A program made the translations under genes and the position numbers. Of a stretch of 64,000 bases of DNA, positions 37,201 to 50,823 are shown one piece after another (within the stretch, counting starts at the first letter, position 1; the number at the start of each line of letters is the position of its first letter). The stretch spans positions 317,693,919 through 317,757,918 of the forward strand of contig CM077643.1 in NCBI GenBank assembly GCA_039707465.1, written 5' to 3'. Under the pieces are notes generated by a model. That model was not told the DNA's origin. It saw only the letters and a list, made by a program, of their open reading frames with translations, and did not search any database. The stretch comes from Rhabdophis nuchalis (Eukaryota > Chordata > Lepidosauria > Squamata > Natricidae).

Positions 37201-40200
37201 CAATGTGTCTCCTTTTATGATTTCAGAGAAAATGAGCTCACCCAACCAGCTGCCTCACAAAGATAATATTAAAATCTCGGAGAACTCAGAAGAGCACAGC
37301 TATAAGCAGGGGGAAAAGATCCGAGCCACCCTAAGGACAACCGAGAGGGATCACAAGAAAAACGTACAGTGTTCGTTTATGTTGGACTCAGTTAGTGGGT
37401 CCTTACCAAAAAAGTCGATTCCGGATGTTGATCTCAATAAGCCTTACCTCAGCCTTGGCTGCAGCAACGCTAAGCCTCCAGTATCTGTACCCGTGCCTAT
37501 AGCCAAAACTACACGCCAGACGTCTCGTACCGATTACCCAGCAGACCGCTTAAAATTTTTTGAGACCCTGCGGCTATTGCTAAAGCTTACCTCAGTTTCC
37601 AAGAAAAAGGACAAAGAGCAGAAAGGCCAGGAAAGCACTTCCTCTGTTGAATTAAACCGATCCAATGAATTAATCTGGCTTGAACTGCAGGCATGGCACG
37701 CAGGGCGGACTATTAAGGACCAAGACTTCTATTTGTACACAGCTCGTCAAGCCATCCCTGATATTATCAATGAAATTTTTACTTTCAAGGTAAACTATCG
37801 GAACCTCTCCTGTGTGGGAAATGGAGCTAGTCTTAATGGTACGTCGGCAAGACAGTGTAAAGCAGCCCATGGAGCTAATGTAATGGGCTACTCAAGCTAT
37901 CACGAGCACCTCCATCGCCAGCGGGTCTCTTTTGAACAGGTAAAGCGGATAATGGAGCTGCTAGAATACGTAGAAGCACTTTATCCATCTCTGAAGGCCC
38001 TTCAAAGTGACTATGAAAAATATGCTGCAAGGGATTTTCAGGACAGGGTGCAGGCACTTTGTCTTTGGTTAAACATTACAAAAGATTTAAACCAGAAACT
38101 AAGGATTATGGGGACTGTTTTGGGCATCAAGAATCTTTCTGTCATTGGCTGGCCAGTGTTTGAAATCCCTTCTCCTCGTTCATTCAGGGACAATGATCCA
38201 GAGGATGAAGTTTACGATGAAGACGAGGATGATGATAGGGTAACCTCAGGTGCATGCACAGAGGAAAGTGAAGATGAAGAACAAATCTCTAAGGAGAATG
38301 TGGATGAACTCAAACAAGCCATCCGGAATAATCTTGCCAATAAGGAAAATTTTGACTTTGAGGCACAGGACCATTTGTTAAGGAGGCTTGAATCTGAAGA
38401 TGACTCAACCTGCTGGGCAGTTACAGAGTGCAGCAGAGAGACAGACAGCGGCACACGTTGTATGACCGCTATTTATAGGCCATTTGTAGATAAAGCACTG
38501 AAACAGATGGGGTTGAGGAAACTCATTTTAAGACTGCACAAGTTAATGCATGGCTCCTTGCAGAGAGCCCGAATAGCATTGATAAAGAACGATCAGCAGC
38601 TGGAGGTAGGTTTGGGGAGGCGGGTGGATTGGATGATGCTCAGGCAGTAGTCCTTTTAAGCAATGTTTTTCTTCAAAAAGTTTTGCTCTGTAAAAATGTG
38701 TTTGCAACATGCTAAACCATGTTGACTTGCTTTAATAATGGTGAAACAATGTAATATATATGTGGTCTTTCCTTGTCAATTCTGGCACTACAGAAGGGCC
38801 ACAATACAGTCTACACAGGGAGTCCTTGACTTACAGCCATTCATTTAGTGACTGTATGAAATTACAGTGGCACTTTAAAAAGTGATGACCACTTTTCACA
38901 CTTAACAACAATTGCAGCAGCCTCTTCCTCACGTGATCGTAATTTGAGAGCTTTGCAACTGGCTGTATTTATGACAACAGTTGCACTGTTGCAGAGTTAT
39001 TATCACTAGTTGTAACTTTCCTAGCCAGGTTCTGACAACATCAATGGAGGAACCCAGATTCACAATGCCTGCATGATTCACTTAACAACTACTGTTGTGG
39101 CTGTAAAATGGGGCAAAACTCACTTAACAGCTGTCTTCCTTAGCAACATAAATTTTGGGCTCAGTTGTCATAAGTCGAGGACTACTGTATCAATTTCCTG
39201 AAGTTAAATGTTGGGAATACACTACATCAAGGGTTACAACCCCTGGTCCGTGGACCAGCACTGGTCTGCAGCATGCCAGAAACCGGTCTGCGCAAACAAG
39301 TGACGCCTCATTCATGGGATGCAGGCAGCCCACAAAACCACGCCCCTTCCGGTCTACAGAAAAAACTCCACAGGATCAATCCCTGGTGCCCAAGAGGTTG
39401 TGGGTCGTTGCACTAGATACTCAATTTCTCCCATTCTCTTCCTTCTTGCTTAGTGATGGCCCTATAACATGGGACAGGCCTTATTGGAGTAATAATGGCC
39501 AAGTGCTAGAAACGAAGGTTTTTCCCCAGAATATTATCTATGCTACTTTATTGTTTTCTTATGTGATTTTGATTAGACTGGAATGTAATTTTATACAAAA
39601 TGAAAAAAATATATATGTTACGATCCTTCTGAAATTTAGGGAATAAAAATTACCAAGAAATACCGTAAACTGAATATTTAAAATGCATTTAAATTCAAAA
39701 TAATTAATACAAAAACATTATGCATTACTGTATTTACATTCTGCTCTTCCTCCAAGTAGTTCTAGAAGCCTGTCTGCTTTTTTCTTCTCCTGTTTATTAT
39801 CACAAGAATTTTGTGATTATGCTGGATGAGAGTAGCTAACCAAAATCATCAAATTATTTTAATGATTTACAGGAGAATTGAATTTCTGATATCCCAGTCT
39901 TACACGCTTAACCTTCAAAAAACCATCTTCATTCATTAAATTTCTTTTGGGTTTGCATGTTTTAGAAGTACTCCAACATATAACCTACAGATTGGATGAG
40001 TACAGGATGCATTCAGACGTTACATTAGTATCAGATTACTGGAAATAATTTTGATGTGGAAGACGTCTTGACAGTTTTTTTCTTGTTATGATAAAAAATA
40101 TTAATTTGTATTGTACAATTTACAAGGTTATCATACAAAGATCCATATACTGTATTTTTCGCTCCATAAGACACACTTTTTTAATCACCCCAAAGTGGGT

Positions 40201-43200
40201 GGAAATGTCTGCATCTTATAGAGCGAATATTTCCAAAGTTCGGCCCACCTGCCGGCCCCCACTCTTCAACCATTTTTGGCCTCTTGGTGCTCTGTTTTTG
40301 ATCTCTACGTACCCTGTTTTCATCCTCCGTATGCCCCATTTCGAGGCCGAAAACAGGGCGGCAGAAGCTGAAAACAGAATGTGCGGAGATCAAAAACGGG
40401 GCTCATGAAGGCTGAATGTGGGATGTACAGAGGCCAAAAATGAGACACCAAGATGCCAAAGACGGGATGCAAGGAGCCTGAAAACAGGAGTGCATCTTAT
40501 GGTCAGGTGGGTCTTAAAGAGCAAAAAATACGGTATGTGAATGTTTTATTATACCATGTCTCTCAAATTTGTTTTTCTTTTAAGTTTAATAATTACTGTG
40601 TAATTTCAAATCAACCATAAAGTAGAATTATACTACTGAAATTATCATGAAGCAAATAGTGTCTTGAAGCAGGATTTTTAACCTTTGAATGTTGTAGGTG
40701 CTTTCTATGTAAATTCCTCCATAGACATAACAATTTGATTGTTTTTCCTGGTATCTGATCTACATCACTGCAGTTTTTGATAATATGGATAAAGATGATG
40801 ATTTTTTTAACTTTTAAGTGGTTTTTAACAGTGTTAAATTATTGTCTTATTTTTATAAAGAAGTGTAAATATTTAGGGAAATATTATGGGATGTGAAGAA
40901 GACAATTGAAAAAGCAAAGACTGGTTTCATTATTTTTTTTAAGAAAAGGTTTTAACTAGGTCCATATTGCAGAATAATTTATTCTTAGTTCCTAGGACTG
41001 GGGTAAAACCTACTTTTATTTAAATTTTTAGACATGATAGTTGAAGAAGATTCTAAACCAGGTAAGTCTGCTTCTCTTTTTCTATAGCATTCTCTCTCTA
41101 TATTTTCATTCCCTCAGCGAATGACAGTGCTGGCCAATGAAAACTAGGTTTAGGAGCTAAGTAAAGTTGGGGATAGTTAGGATGAGAGCCCACCGTCTCC
41201 ACAGGCTGTAGGCTCAACTGGGCAGCAAGAAAACATCCCAGAAGAAAACTGAGGGATACCATAGGGCCTAGGCCATACATATCAGGCCCAACTGAAGGGA
41301 CACTTTTCCTTTGCTTGATGTTTTGCATATGCTTCGTTTATATGCATGATGTTAAATGCCTGCTATATGAACTTTACATTTGATCAGTAGTTTGGTTCCT
41401 ACTATTATGGAGTAGCATGTGAAAACTGGCAAGAACTTTCTTCATATTGACCCTTATCATCAACATCTGGCACCCTGGGACATATGCTGGAGCCTCAATG
41501 GCTCACCTCCACAGCATTTCCCTGAACTGTGCAGTATTCTGGTTCACTGGTCTCTTGTTTTAATTTTCCCATTGTGCTATATAATGATACCATCCCAATC
41601 CAGAGTGAAAATACCAGCTACCAGCTGCCTCTGTGGCTCTCTTATATAGACCCAAGAAAGACAAGCCTAGAGACATTTAGACATTGCTGGCATTTTAATA
41701 ATTGATGTATCTATTCCTTTATCTCATTGGCATTTTAGTTTTCCATGGATTTCTGTTAAAAACAACTTTCCATGGGTAAAGCTACCAGATGTGTATTAGA
41801 AAATGTGTTTCTTGTAAATCTAGCAACCATGCTGGTTATTCATCATTGCTACAAGTCTAATTACACCTATGTTGCTACTTTTCTGGAGCAACCAGTTGTT
41901 TAGTCGCAATCTAACTCCCATGCTTTCACCACAAGGGATTTTTTTTTATTGGAGGAGGAGAGGTAAGCATACTTTGAATATCAGCATCTATACTGTATGG
42001 CCTAGAAACCTTTCTTGAAACATTTATCTGCAAAGATAGGATGCAGTTTAAACAGAATGTGGTTTTGCGTCATGTATTTTCAGAAGTTGTTTTCAAAGTT
42101 AATATGTGGTTTATAAAAATGTACTGTTCCAAAGAAGAGACAAAATTAATTCACACATTCTCTTTTTCTCTCTTTTATTGCTGTTAGTTTTCTGAATACC
42201 CAGATCCCATTTTACGTTCAGATTATGTGCAGTTGTCAAATTCTCCGGCTTCTTCAGATCAGAAATGCAGTACTGTATCATGGGAAGAGTTGAAATCGAT
42301 GGATTTGCCATCTTTTGAACCTGCCTTTCTGGTTCTTTGCCGAGTTCTTCTCAATGTTATCCACGAGTGTCTCAAATTAAGATTGGAACAGCAGCCTGCT
42401 GGGGAGCCATCCCTCCTGAGTATTAAGCAGGTTTGCCTGTCATATTTTATTTCATTTTGTTCTGTAATATTAAGGTGGTGGCAGGTAAAAATGTATCTTC
42501 ACAATTCTCTGCTCTAGCCCAGATGCTGCTCATAAGATAATGAACGAGAATATTGCTCGCGACAAATACTCATTGCTTACAAATAATTATTTCATCAACA
42601 GCAAAAAAAAAAAGGTGTCTTATGCAACTTATAAATTGTCTACAAATAATAAGCACTTCAGGAGAATAGCTATGCGATGGTGATTTTTATGTTTTGAAAA
42701 GAGAGAGGACAGAGGATTCTGCAGAGGGCATAAAAAACAATCTCTCTCTTCCCCCAAATTAAATAAAATGGCTTCTTGGTAAAACCATTTCTAAGTTTAG
42801 AGAATTTATGCTGTAATGCTAGATGAAGATGTACATGCTGCATAATGTTTACAAATTTCAACGTAGTATATATAAATATATATTTATAAATTATTGACTA
42901 ATTTATATATTTATAAATGGTTGACTAATTAGGGGCTAATCCCAGCTCCTCTCCCTCACGGCTCACTCCTCCTTCATCTTTGGGGTAATGATTTTATTTT
43001 GTCTAGTGTTATTATTCTGTAAGCCTCCCAAAGTTGTTATTTGGTGGCAAATAAATGTAATAGTAACAAAAATAAAAAATAAAAACTGTATTTTTCGGAC
43101 TATAAGATGCACCAGTGTATAAGACACACCAAGATTTCAAAGAGGTAAGTAAGAAAAAAAAGTTTTTGCCTTTCCTCAGCCTCCAGCAGCCCTCTGCAGG

Positions 43201-46200
43201 CTTCAGCAGGGCTGAGGGAAGGCAAAAAAGACTCAGTTTTTGCCTTGCCAGGGGCATTTTGCCTTGCCCTAGCCCTGCTGAAGCCTGCTGGGGGCTGAGG
43301 GAAGGCAAAAAAGCATCCATTTTTTTTGCAAAAAATGGCCCATTTTTCACAAAAATGGGGTGTGGAGCAGGGCTGAGGGAGGCAAAAAATGGCTGTATTC
43401 AATGTATAAGACGTACTAACATTTCCACACTGAGGTTCTTCTACTCCGAAAAATACAGTATCTATTATTTTTATGTCATTCAGTAATAAAAAATATTTAG
43501 GCTGATAACAGAAATGGCCTTTTGATATAGATGGTACCAATAATCCACAATTAGTATCTTCCAAGAAAAAATAAATAAACATATTGCTTTGGTCTTAAAT
43601 AAAAACTACAATTATTCAGTATTCAAGCAAATATGAAAAAAAAAAATGCAGACGGTAGAGGGATAACAGTATTTGCCAAATTCCATCAGACTAAACATTA
43701 CAGCAAGAGGCCTTGTGAAGATGGAAAATGGATGACAGGGGGCTTAGAGTCATACCCTGCAGACATCAGCTGTTCTACCAATTGGGGTTTTATTTTGCAT
43801 CACCCTTTTTGTGGGGTGTTTGTCTCATGTACCAGCAGATCTTAAGAGGACAGATATTTATAGAATTTGCTCTATAGAAACATCTTTGCATTTTGCAGAA
43901 TGAAAACACCAGATTGATCGGTGTACTATTTATGGACTGTTCTCTTGCAGCTAGTGCGTGAGTGTAGAGAGGTTCTAAAAGGTGGCCTCCTGATGAAGCA
44001 ATATTACCAGTTTATGTTACGCGAGGTTGTGGATGACCTTCAGAACCACTGCAACATCGACTCTTTCGAAGAAGACTTGCAGAAGATGTTAACGGTAACT
44101 AACTATTCAGTGTAATATCTGATGATTCAAGTACCGTTTGGTTATTTTTAGATTACTTCAATTAACAAAGAACTTTCGTAGCCTGTAAAAACCTGCATTT
44201 TGTATTTCAACCAATACTCTGATCATATACTGCCTATTCTGTAGGCTGTCTGAGCCCATCAATGAGCTAGCGAAGCAGGATACCAGAAAATAAACTTCTT
44301 ATTAGTGCTTCTTATATATTTGAAGCATACCCTTGATACATTATTTTGTACAATACTCTGAGACTGCAGATCTGAAGAGAGATATATTCTGACTTCTTTG
44401 TCTAAGAGTCTTTAAAGTTTGCTTGTTTATATTTAGTCAGTATATTTATAGCCACCCTGTTGAAAACAGTCAAGGTGAATATATTAACGTTAGGGATCAA
44501 ACAGTCATAAAATGCAATAAATGATGACAGATTACACCACAGATATACAACCATTGTAAAACTCGAACCAGACAGGTTGACAAATTTGATGATGTACTTA
44601 TGAGACTAGGTCTTCCAAGCCTTAAAAAATGGAAGCAAGATCAAGACCATCTGGGGCTCAGAAGAAAATACTGTTTCAAAGGGAGGGCACAGTGACAAAA
44701 AGCATGGTTAGAATGCCTATGGAGATTCTCAGTCATCCAAGTCATGGTTGTCCCAAATGTACTTTTTAAAGAGGCAACTGGACTGTCTGGTTTTTCTTTG
44801 AAGACTTTTTGCTTGTCAAGAGACCTGAAGAAGCTTCTTGGATGAGAAGTGAATCGTCTTCAAAGAAAAACCAGAAAGCCCAGTTGCCTCTTGAAAAATC
44901 ACCTTTGGGACATGGTTAGAACCCTGTATGCTTTCTAGGAAAGACGTTGTGATGAGGTTAACATGACCCCATCCAAAAAGAGCAACTTCAGGGAGTTTAC
45001 TCTTTGTTGATATTCCTGGCCCTGAAGAATTGAAGGAACACATATTATCTTTTATCGTCTGCCAGGATAACTAGGCCCACAGAGAAAGAGATGTATTCTT
45101 CTCCCAGGGAAGAAACAGATAAATCTTGCTTCAGTTTTCAAAGTGCAGCTCTTGACAGTAATAAGTCTTAATGTATGAGTCACCAGTAAACTCTCTTTTT
45201 GGTGTTAAAAGCCACAGGTATGTTGAAGGTCCATTTAATACACGTTATAGTAGACCAGTGCTGTTGATTGAATTTTAAGTACAGGTAGTCCTCAACTTCT
45301 GACCACAATTAAGCAGAATATTTCAGTTGTTAAGTGAGACATTTGTTGAGTTGTGCCCCATTTTATGACCTTTTTTGCCATAGTTGTTAGGCAAATCACT
45401 GCAGTTGATAAGTAACAGGGTTGTTAAGTGAATCTGGATTCCACATTGATTTTGCTTGGCAAAAGGTGATCACATGAACTTGGGACACAGCAATAGTCAT
45501 AAATGTGGGTCAGTTGTCAAGCATCTGACTTTTGATTATATGATCTTGGGGCTGCTACAAAGGTGGTAAGTATGAAAAAGGGTCATGTCACTTTTTCAAG
45601 GCTGTTGTAACTTTCAATGGTCACTAAATGAACTCTTGTAAGTTGAGGACTACCTGTACACAATTCCTTATGTGAAAGGAATTCATTTCCTCATTTCCAA
45701 ACCAATGAGGCCTCTCTGAGGTTTCCAATCGTTTTTGAGGAATTCTGTCTCTTGATTGGCATGGAGGTTGGGGACTATAATTCTGCACTGGGAACATGAG
45801 AATTGATAAAAGGGTTCTTAATTGGAGAGAGGAGAATTGTAAGCAACGTTCAGTTTTATAAATCGAACATGATATTATGGATGAGGATTTGTCTTTGCTC
45901 TTTAAATGGCTTTCCCTACTCTTTCTTTCTTTCCTTCCTCTGGGTTTCAAGGTTTATTTTAATTACATGCGAGACTGGATCGAAATGCTACAGCAGTTAC
46001 CTCAGGCATCTCATAGTTTAAAGAATCTTTTGGAAGAAGAATGGAATTTCACCAAAGAAATAACGCCTTATATACGAGGAGGTGAAGCTCAAGCTGGAGA
46101 ACTATTCTGGTAGAATTGCATTTTTACTATGAATATTCTGTCTGTTTATATTGATTTACTTTCTTTCAATAAGTGAAAATTCATACCTTTGAAAAATAGT

Positions 46201-49200
46201 TCCCTTTTAAAATTTCTGGGATTTATATTAAAGCCCAAATGACTTTTAATACTACATTCCCATTAACGATTGTAATATTTTTTTAATGTTGCTTAATTTT
46301 TATATTCTGTCAAATTGAAAGTTTATCTTCTTAATGATAACTAACACTTCTAGTTTGATATTAATTTTACTTGAATAATTTTAATGGAAGCCAATTATTT
46401 ATTCAAAATATGTCTACTTACTGTTTAGCTCTGTTCTTGGTGCTAATATATATTTTTTCACATAGTTCCACATGTCAAATAGACTCATTAAAGTATGGCC
46501 AAGGAATTTGCCTATCCAGGAGTGTTGCTTTTCATTTGTTGCTGTTTTCCAAAATACTTATCCTATGTTTTGGCACAGAAATATCTTATGGAGAAAATAC
46601 TAGGTTGCCAGGTTATTTTTTTACAAATTAAACAAAGTTACAAGGCAGAGTCTGTAATTTATTGCAGAGGTCTCTAGACTTGGCAATATGCCATCTGAGT
46701 AATGTTGGGAGTTGAAGTCCACAAGTCTTAAAGTTGCCAAGTTTGTAGATCCCTGATCTATTGCTTCCTGGAATGCAAATCTGGCACATGACTTTTATAT
46801 CTGCTTATGTGTGCTGTGTTTAGCCATGTACAGAAACTATTTCTAATTATATATAGCTGTGATATGTGTGTGTGTGTGTGTGTTATGTTTTTGAGCTGAT
46901 CAATAAATAAGTCAGGGAGACTAGGATAGATCTATTTCGAGCTTATTAGCTCTCATCAGCTGGCCATACCATTACTGGGATTCGAACCGGGGCTGTATTA
47001 CATGCCAGGCGAGAGCCTTGCCATTAAGCCAGCTAGGTTCTGTTCTTGTCAGCTGACTTATTTATTGATCAGCTCAAAAACGCAACACACATATCAAAAA
47101 ATTATACAATTTCATGGCTTTCTGTCTAGATGGTCTCTGGTGATGAACTGAAAGGCAGAAAAAGAAAAGCAGTGTGCTTCCTCCCTTAATTGGGGCCCTA
47201 ACAGGGTGTTGTGGAAACAATTATATATATTTGTTCCTCCCATATTTGGGCATACCAGGTGCTCTGACATACCAGGTGCTCTGAAACGGAGTAGGGAAAC
47301 GGAGGAGGGGGAAGGGGGGGTCGTTTCCACTGAGGTGTTTCCCATCAATCTGGGCGGTGGGAGACGGGAGGAACATCACCAGCTGAAGGACCGTGGCCGC
47401 TGGCTACGGGCGGTCACGCGTTCCAACCCCCCATACTCCCATCGCAGGCTAGGAGGGCAAGAACCACAGACCCGGGGCCCTAGGCTGATGCTATGCAACG
47501 CCAGGTCCGTGGTGCAAAAAGCCCCCCTCATCCATGACCTTGTGTCAGAGGGGGACCCGGATCTGGTAGGTATTACGGAAACCTGGTTGGGCTACGAGGG
47601 AGGTCATCCCCTCGTAGAAATGTGCCCACCAGGCTACCGAGCCTTTCATCAGCCTAGGGCCCTAGGGAGGGGTGGGGGGGTGGCGATTATGGCTAGGGAA
47701 GGTCTTGAGCCAAAGGAGACCACGATCCCCCAGACGACCGGGTGCGAGTCCCTCCTCGTGAAATGGGGCCTAGGGAGGCAGTTGGGCGTGTTAGTTGTAT
47801 ACCTGGCTCCTCGCTATGCAACAACTGCCCTGCCCGAGCTCCTAGAGGTGATAGCCGAGGCGGCGGTTGAGACCCCCAGACTTTTGGTCATGGGGGACTT
47901 TAACCTGCCGTCGGTAGGCGAAACCTCTGGTGCAGCTCGGGAGTTCATGGCTTCCATGGCAGCCATGGACCTGACCCAGGTAGTTTTGGGCCCTACCCAC
48001 GAGGGTGGACACACCCTGGATCTCATCTTCGTCTCGGGACAGTGGAGTCGTGATCTGGGAATAGGGGATTTAGTCATCACACCCCTGTCATGGACAGATC
48101 ACGCTCTCCTTCGGCTCGACTTTCCGATCGCTGCACCCCATCGCGGGGAGGCGGAACCGGATATTCCTATATGGTTCCGCCCCAGGCTTCTGATGGACCC
48201 GGTAAGGTTCCAAAGGGAGCTTGGGCCAATTCCTGTGGACTTGCCCCGCGACTCGACTGAGGACCTAGTGGCCGCATGGTTAAGTGCGGCCACGGGGGCC
48301 TTGGACCGAGTCGCGCCCATGCGGCCTCTCTTGCGGCGACGATCCACCCGGGCTCCTTGGTTCACCGAGGAGCTTAGGGAGATGAAGCGGCACAAGAGAC
48401 GCCTAGAGAGCAGATGGAGATCCTCTCGCTCCGAAGCCGACCGAACACTAGTGAGAACCTACATTAGGACTTATTTGGTGGCGATAAGAGTGGCCAAACG
48501 TGAGTATTGTGCCACTCTTATTGCATCCGCAGATAACCGCCCTGCCGCCCTGTTTGGGGTGACCCGCTCCCTCCTTCAACAGAGGCCGCGGGAAGCCCCT
48601 CTACAGGGTCGAGCAGAGGAATTTGGGATTTATCTGCAGGAGAAAATCACTCGGATTCGGAGCGAGCTGCCCTCCATCGACAGTGGTCCAGCTGAGCGGT
48701 CCGAGGTTGCTCTTGAGACACCATCTTGGGAGGAGTTTGATTTTGTTACTACCGAGGATATGGACAAGTTGTCAAAGAGACTTAGGGCTACCACATGTTT
48801 ATTGGACCCGTGTCCCTCCTGGCTTGTACTGGCATCCTGGGAGACGACACGAGGCTGGCTCCAGGGCATTGTCAACGCATCTTTGAGTGAGGGGTCCTTG
48901 CCTGCCGTCTTGAAAGAGGCGGTAGTAAGGCCCCTCCTCAAGAAGCCGTCCCTGGATCCAGCATTACTAGAGAACTATCGTCCCGTCTCCAACCTTCACT
49001 TTTTAGTGAAGGTTGTTGAGAGTGTGGTGGCCCAACAGTTTCCGCGACACTTGGAGGAAGTTGATTATCTAGACCCGCGCCAGTCCGGCTTCCAACCCGG
49101 GCATAGCACCGAGACGGCATTGGTCGCGTTGGTTGATGATCTCTGGAGGGCGCAGGATAGAGGATATTCCTCTATCCTAGTCCTATTAGACCTCTCAGCG

Positions 49201-50784
49201 GCTTTTGATACCATCGACCATGGTATCCTATTGCGCCGACTGGGGGGGTTGGGGCTGGGAGGCACCGTTCTACGGTGCTTCTCGTCCTACCTCTCTGGTC
49301 GGTCGCAATATGTGTTGGCAGGGGGGCAGAGGTCGGCCTCAAGGCCCCTCGTATGTGGGGTACCTCAAGGGTCGGTCCTCTCGCCCCTACTGTTCAACAC
49401 ATACATGAAGCCGCTGGGCGAGATCATCCGTGGTTTTGGGGTGGGATATCATCTGTACGCTGATGATACTCAGTTGTACATATCCACCCCAGACCACCCC
49501 AACGATGCCGTCGAGGTCATGTCCCGGTGTTTGGAGGCCGTACGGATCTGGATGGGTAGTAACAAACTCAGGCTCAACCCGTCCAAGACTGAGTGGCTGT
49601 GGCTTCCGGCACCCCGGTTCAGCCAGATTATTCCAACTCTGACCATTGGGGGCGAAACACCGGCCCCCGTGGAGAGGGCGCGCAATTTGGGTGTCCTCCT
49701 AGATTCCCGGCTGTCCATGGAGGACCATGTGGCGGCCGTGGCCAGGGGGGCTTTCCATCAGGTACGCCTGATGCGCCAATTGCGGCCCTTACTGGACCGG
49801 GCTGCCCTTCGCACAGTCACTCAGGCCCTCGTGACCTCTCGACTCGACTACTGTAATGCTCTCTACATGGGGCTTCCCTTGAGGTGCACTCGAAAGCTGC
49901 AGTTAGTCCAGAATGCAGCCGCGCGGGTGATTACGGGAGCACCTAGACACTCCCACATAACACCTATCCTGCGCGAGCTGCACTGGCTTCCTGTGGTCTT
50001 TCGGGTGCGCTTCAAGGTTCTGACGACCATCTTTAAAGCGCTCCATGGCTCGGGGCCTAGTTATATGCGAGACCGCCTCCTGCCCCATACATCCCTTAGA
50101 CCAATACGCTCCCACAGAGAGGGCCTCCTCAGGGTGCCGTCGGCCGGACAATGCCGACTGGCGACACCCAGGGGGAGAGCCTTCTCTGTGGCAGGTCCAG
50201 CCCTTTGGAACGACTTACCCCCTGAACTTCGCACCATCTCTGACCTCCGCCTCTTCCGCAAGTGTCTTAAGACACATTTGTTCCATCTAGCCGGCCTAGC
50301 GTAGCCCCCTATACTGACTTTTAGATAGTTTTTAAATTTGGGGATTTTAATCTGGTTTTAGCACAGGTTCTATTGAATTAGTTTTTTAAATTTTATATGA
50401 TGTTTTGTATGTATTTTAATTTTCCTGTGCGCCGCCCTGGGTCCGTTTGGAGAAGGGCGGGGTATAAATTGAATAAATATAAATATATACACATTGACTT
50501 ATTTCCCTGGCTCAGCTGATAAGGGAGTAAAACTCATGGCCTAATGGTTAAGGCTGGTGCCTGACATGCAAACGGTCTGAGTTCGAATCCCAATAAGGGT
50601 ATGGCTATCTGATGAGAGCTAAACAGCTCGAAATAGATCTATCATAGTCTCTCTTTATTTATTTATCTATCAGTACAAATGCACACAAAATGGTTTTCTG
50701 CCTGAAAGGTTGGAGCTGAAAGGCAAAATGGGTAGCAGTAAGTGCCCTTCCTCCCATCTTTGGGCATACCAGGTGCTCTGACAT

Positions 50785-50823
<39 letters not shown>

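Noticed and set aside
39155..39646. 163-codon plus-strand open frame
   Set aside because: Spans the end of one MITE and a complete hAT MITE plus AT-rich sequence; no recognisable protein.
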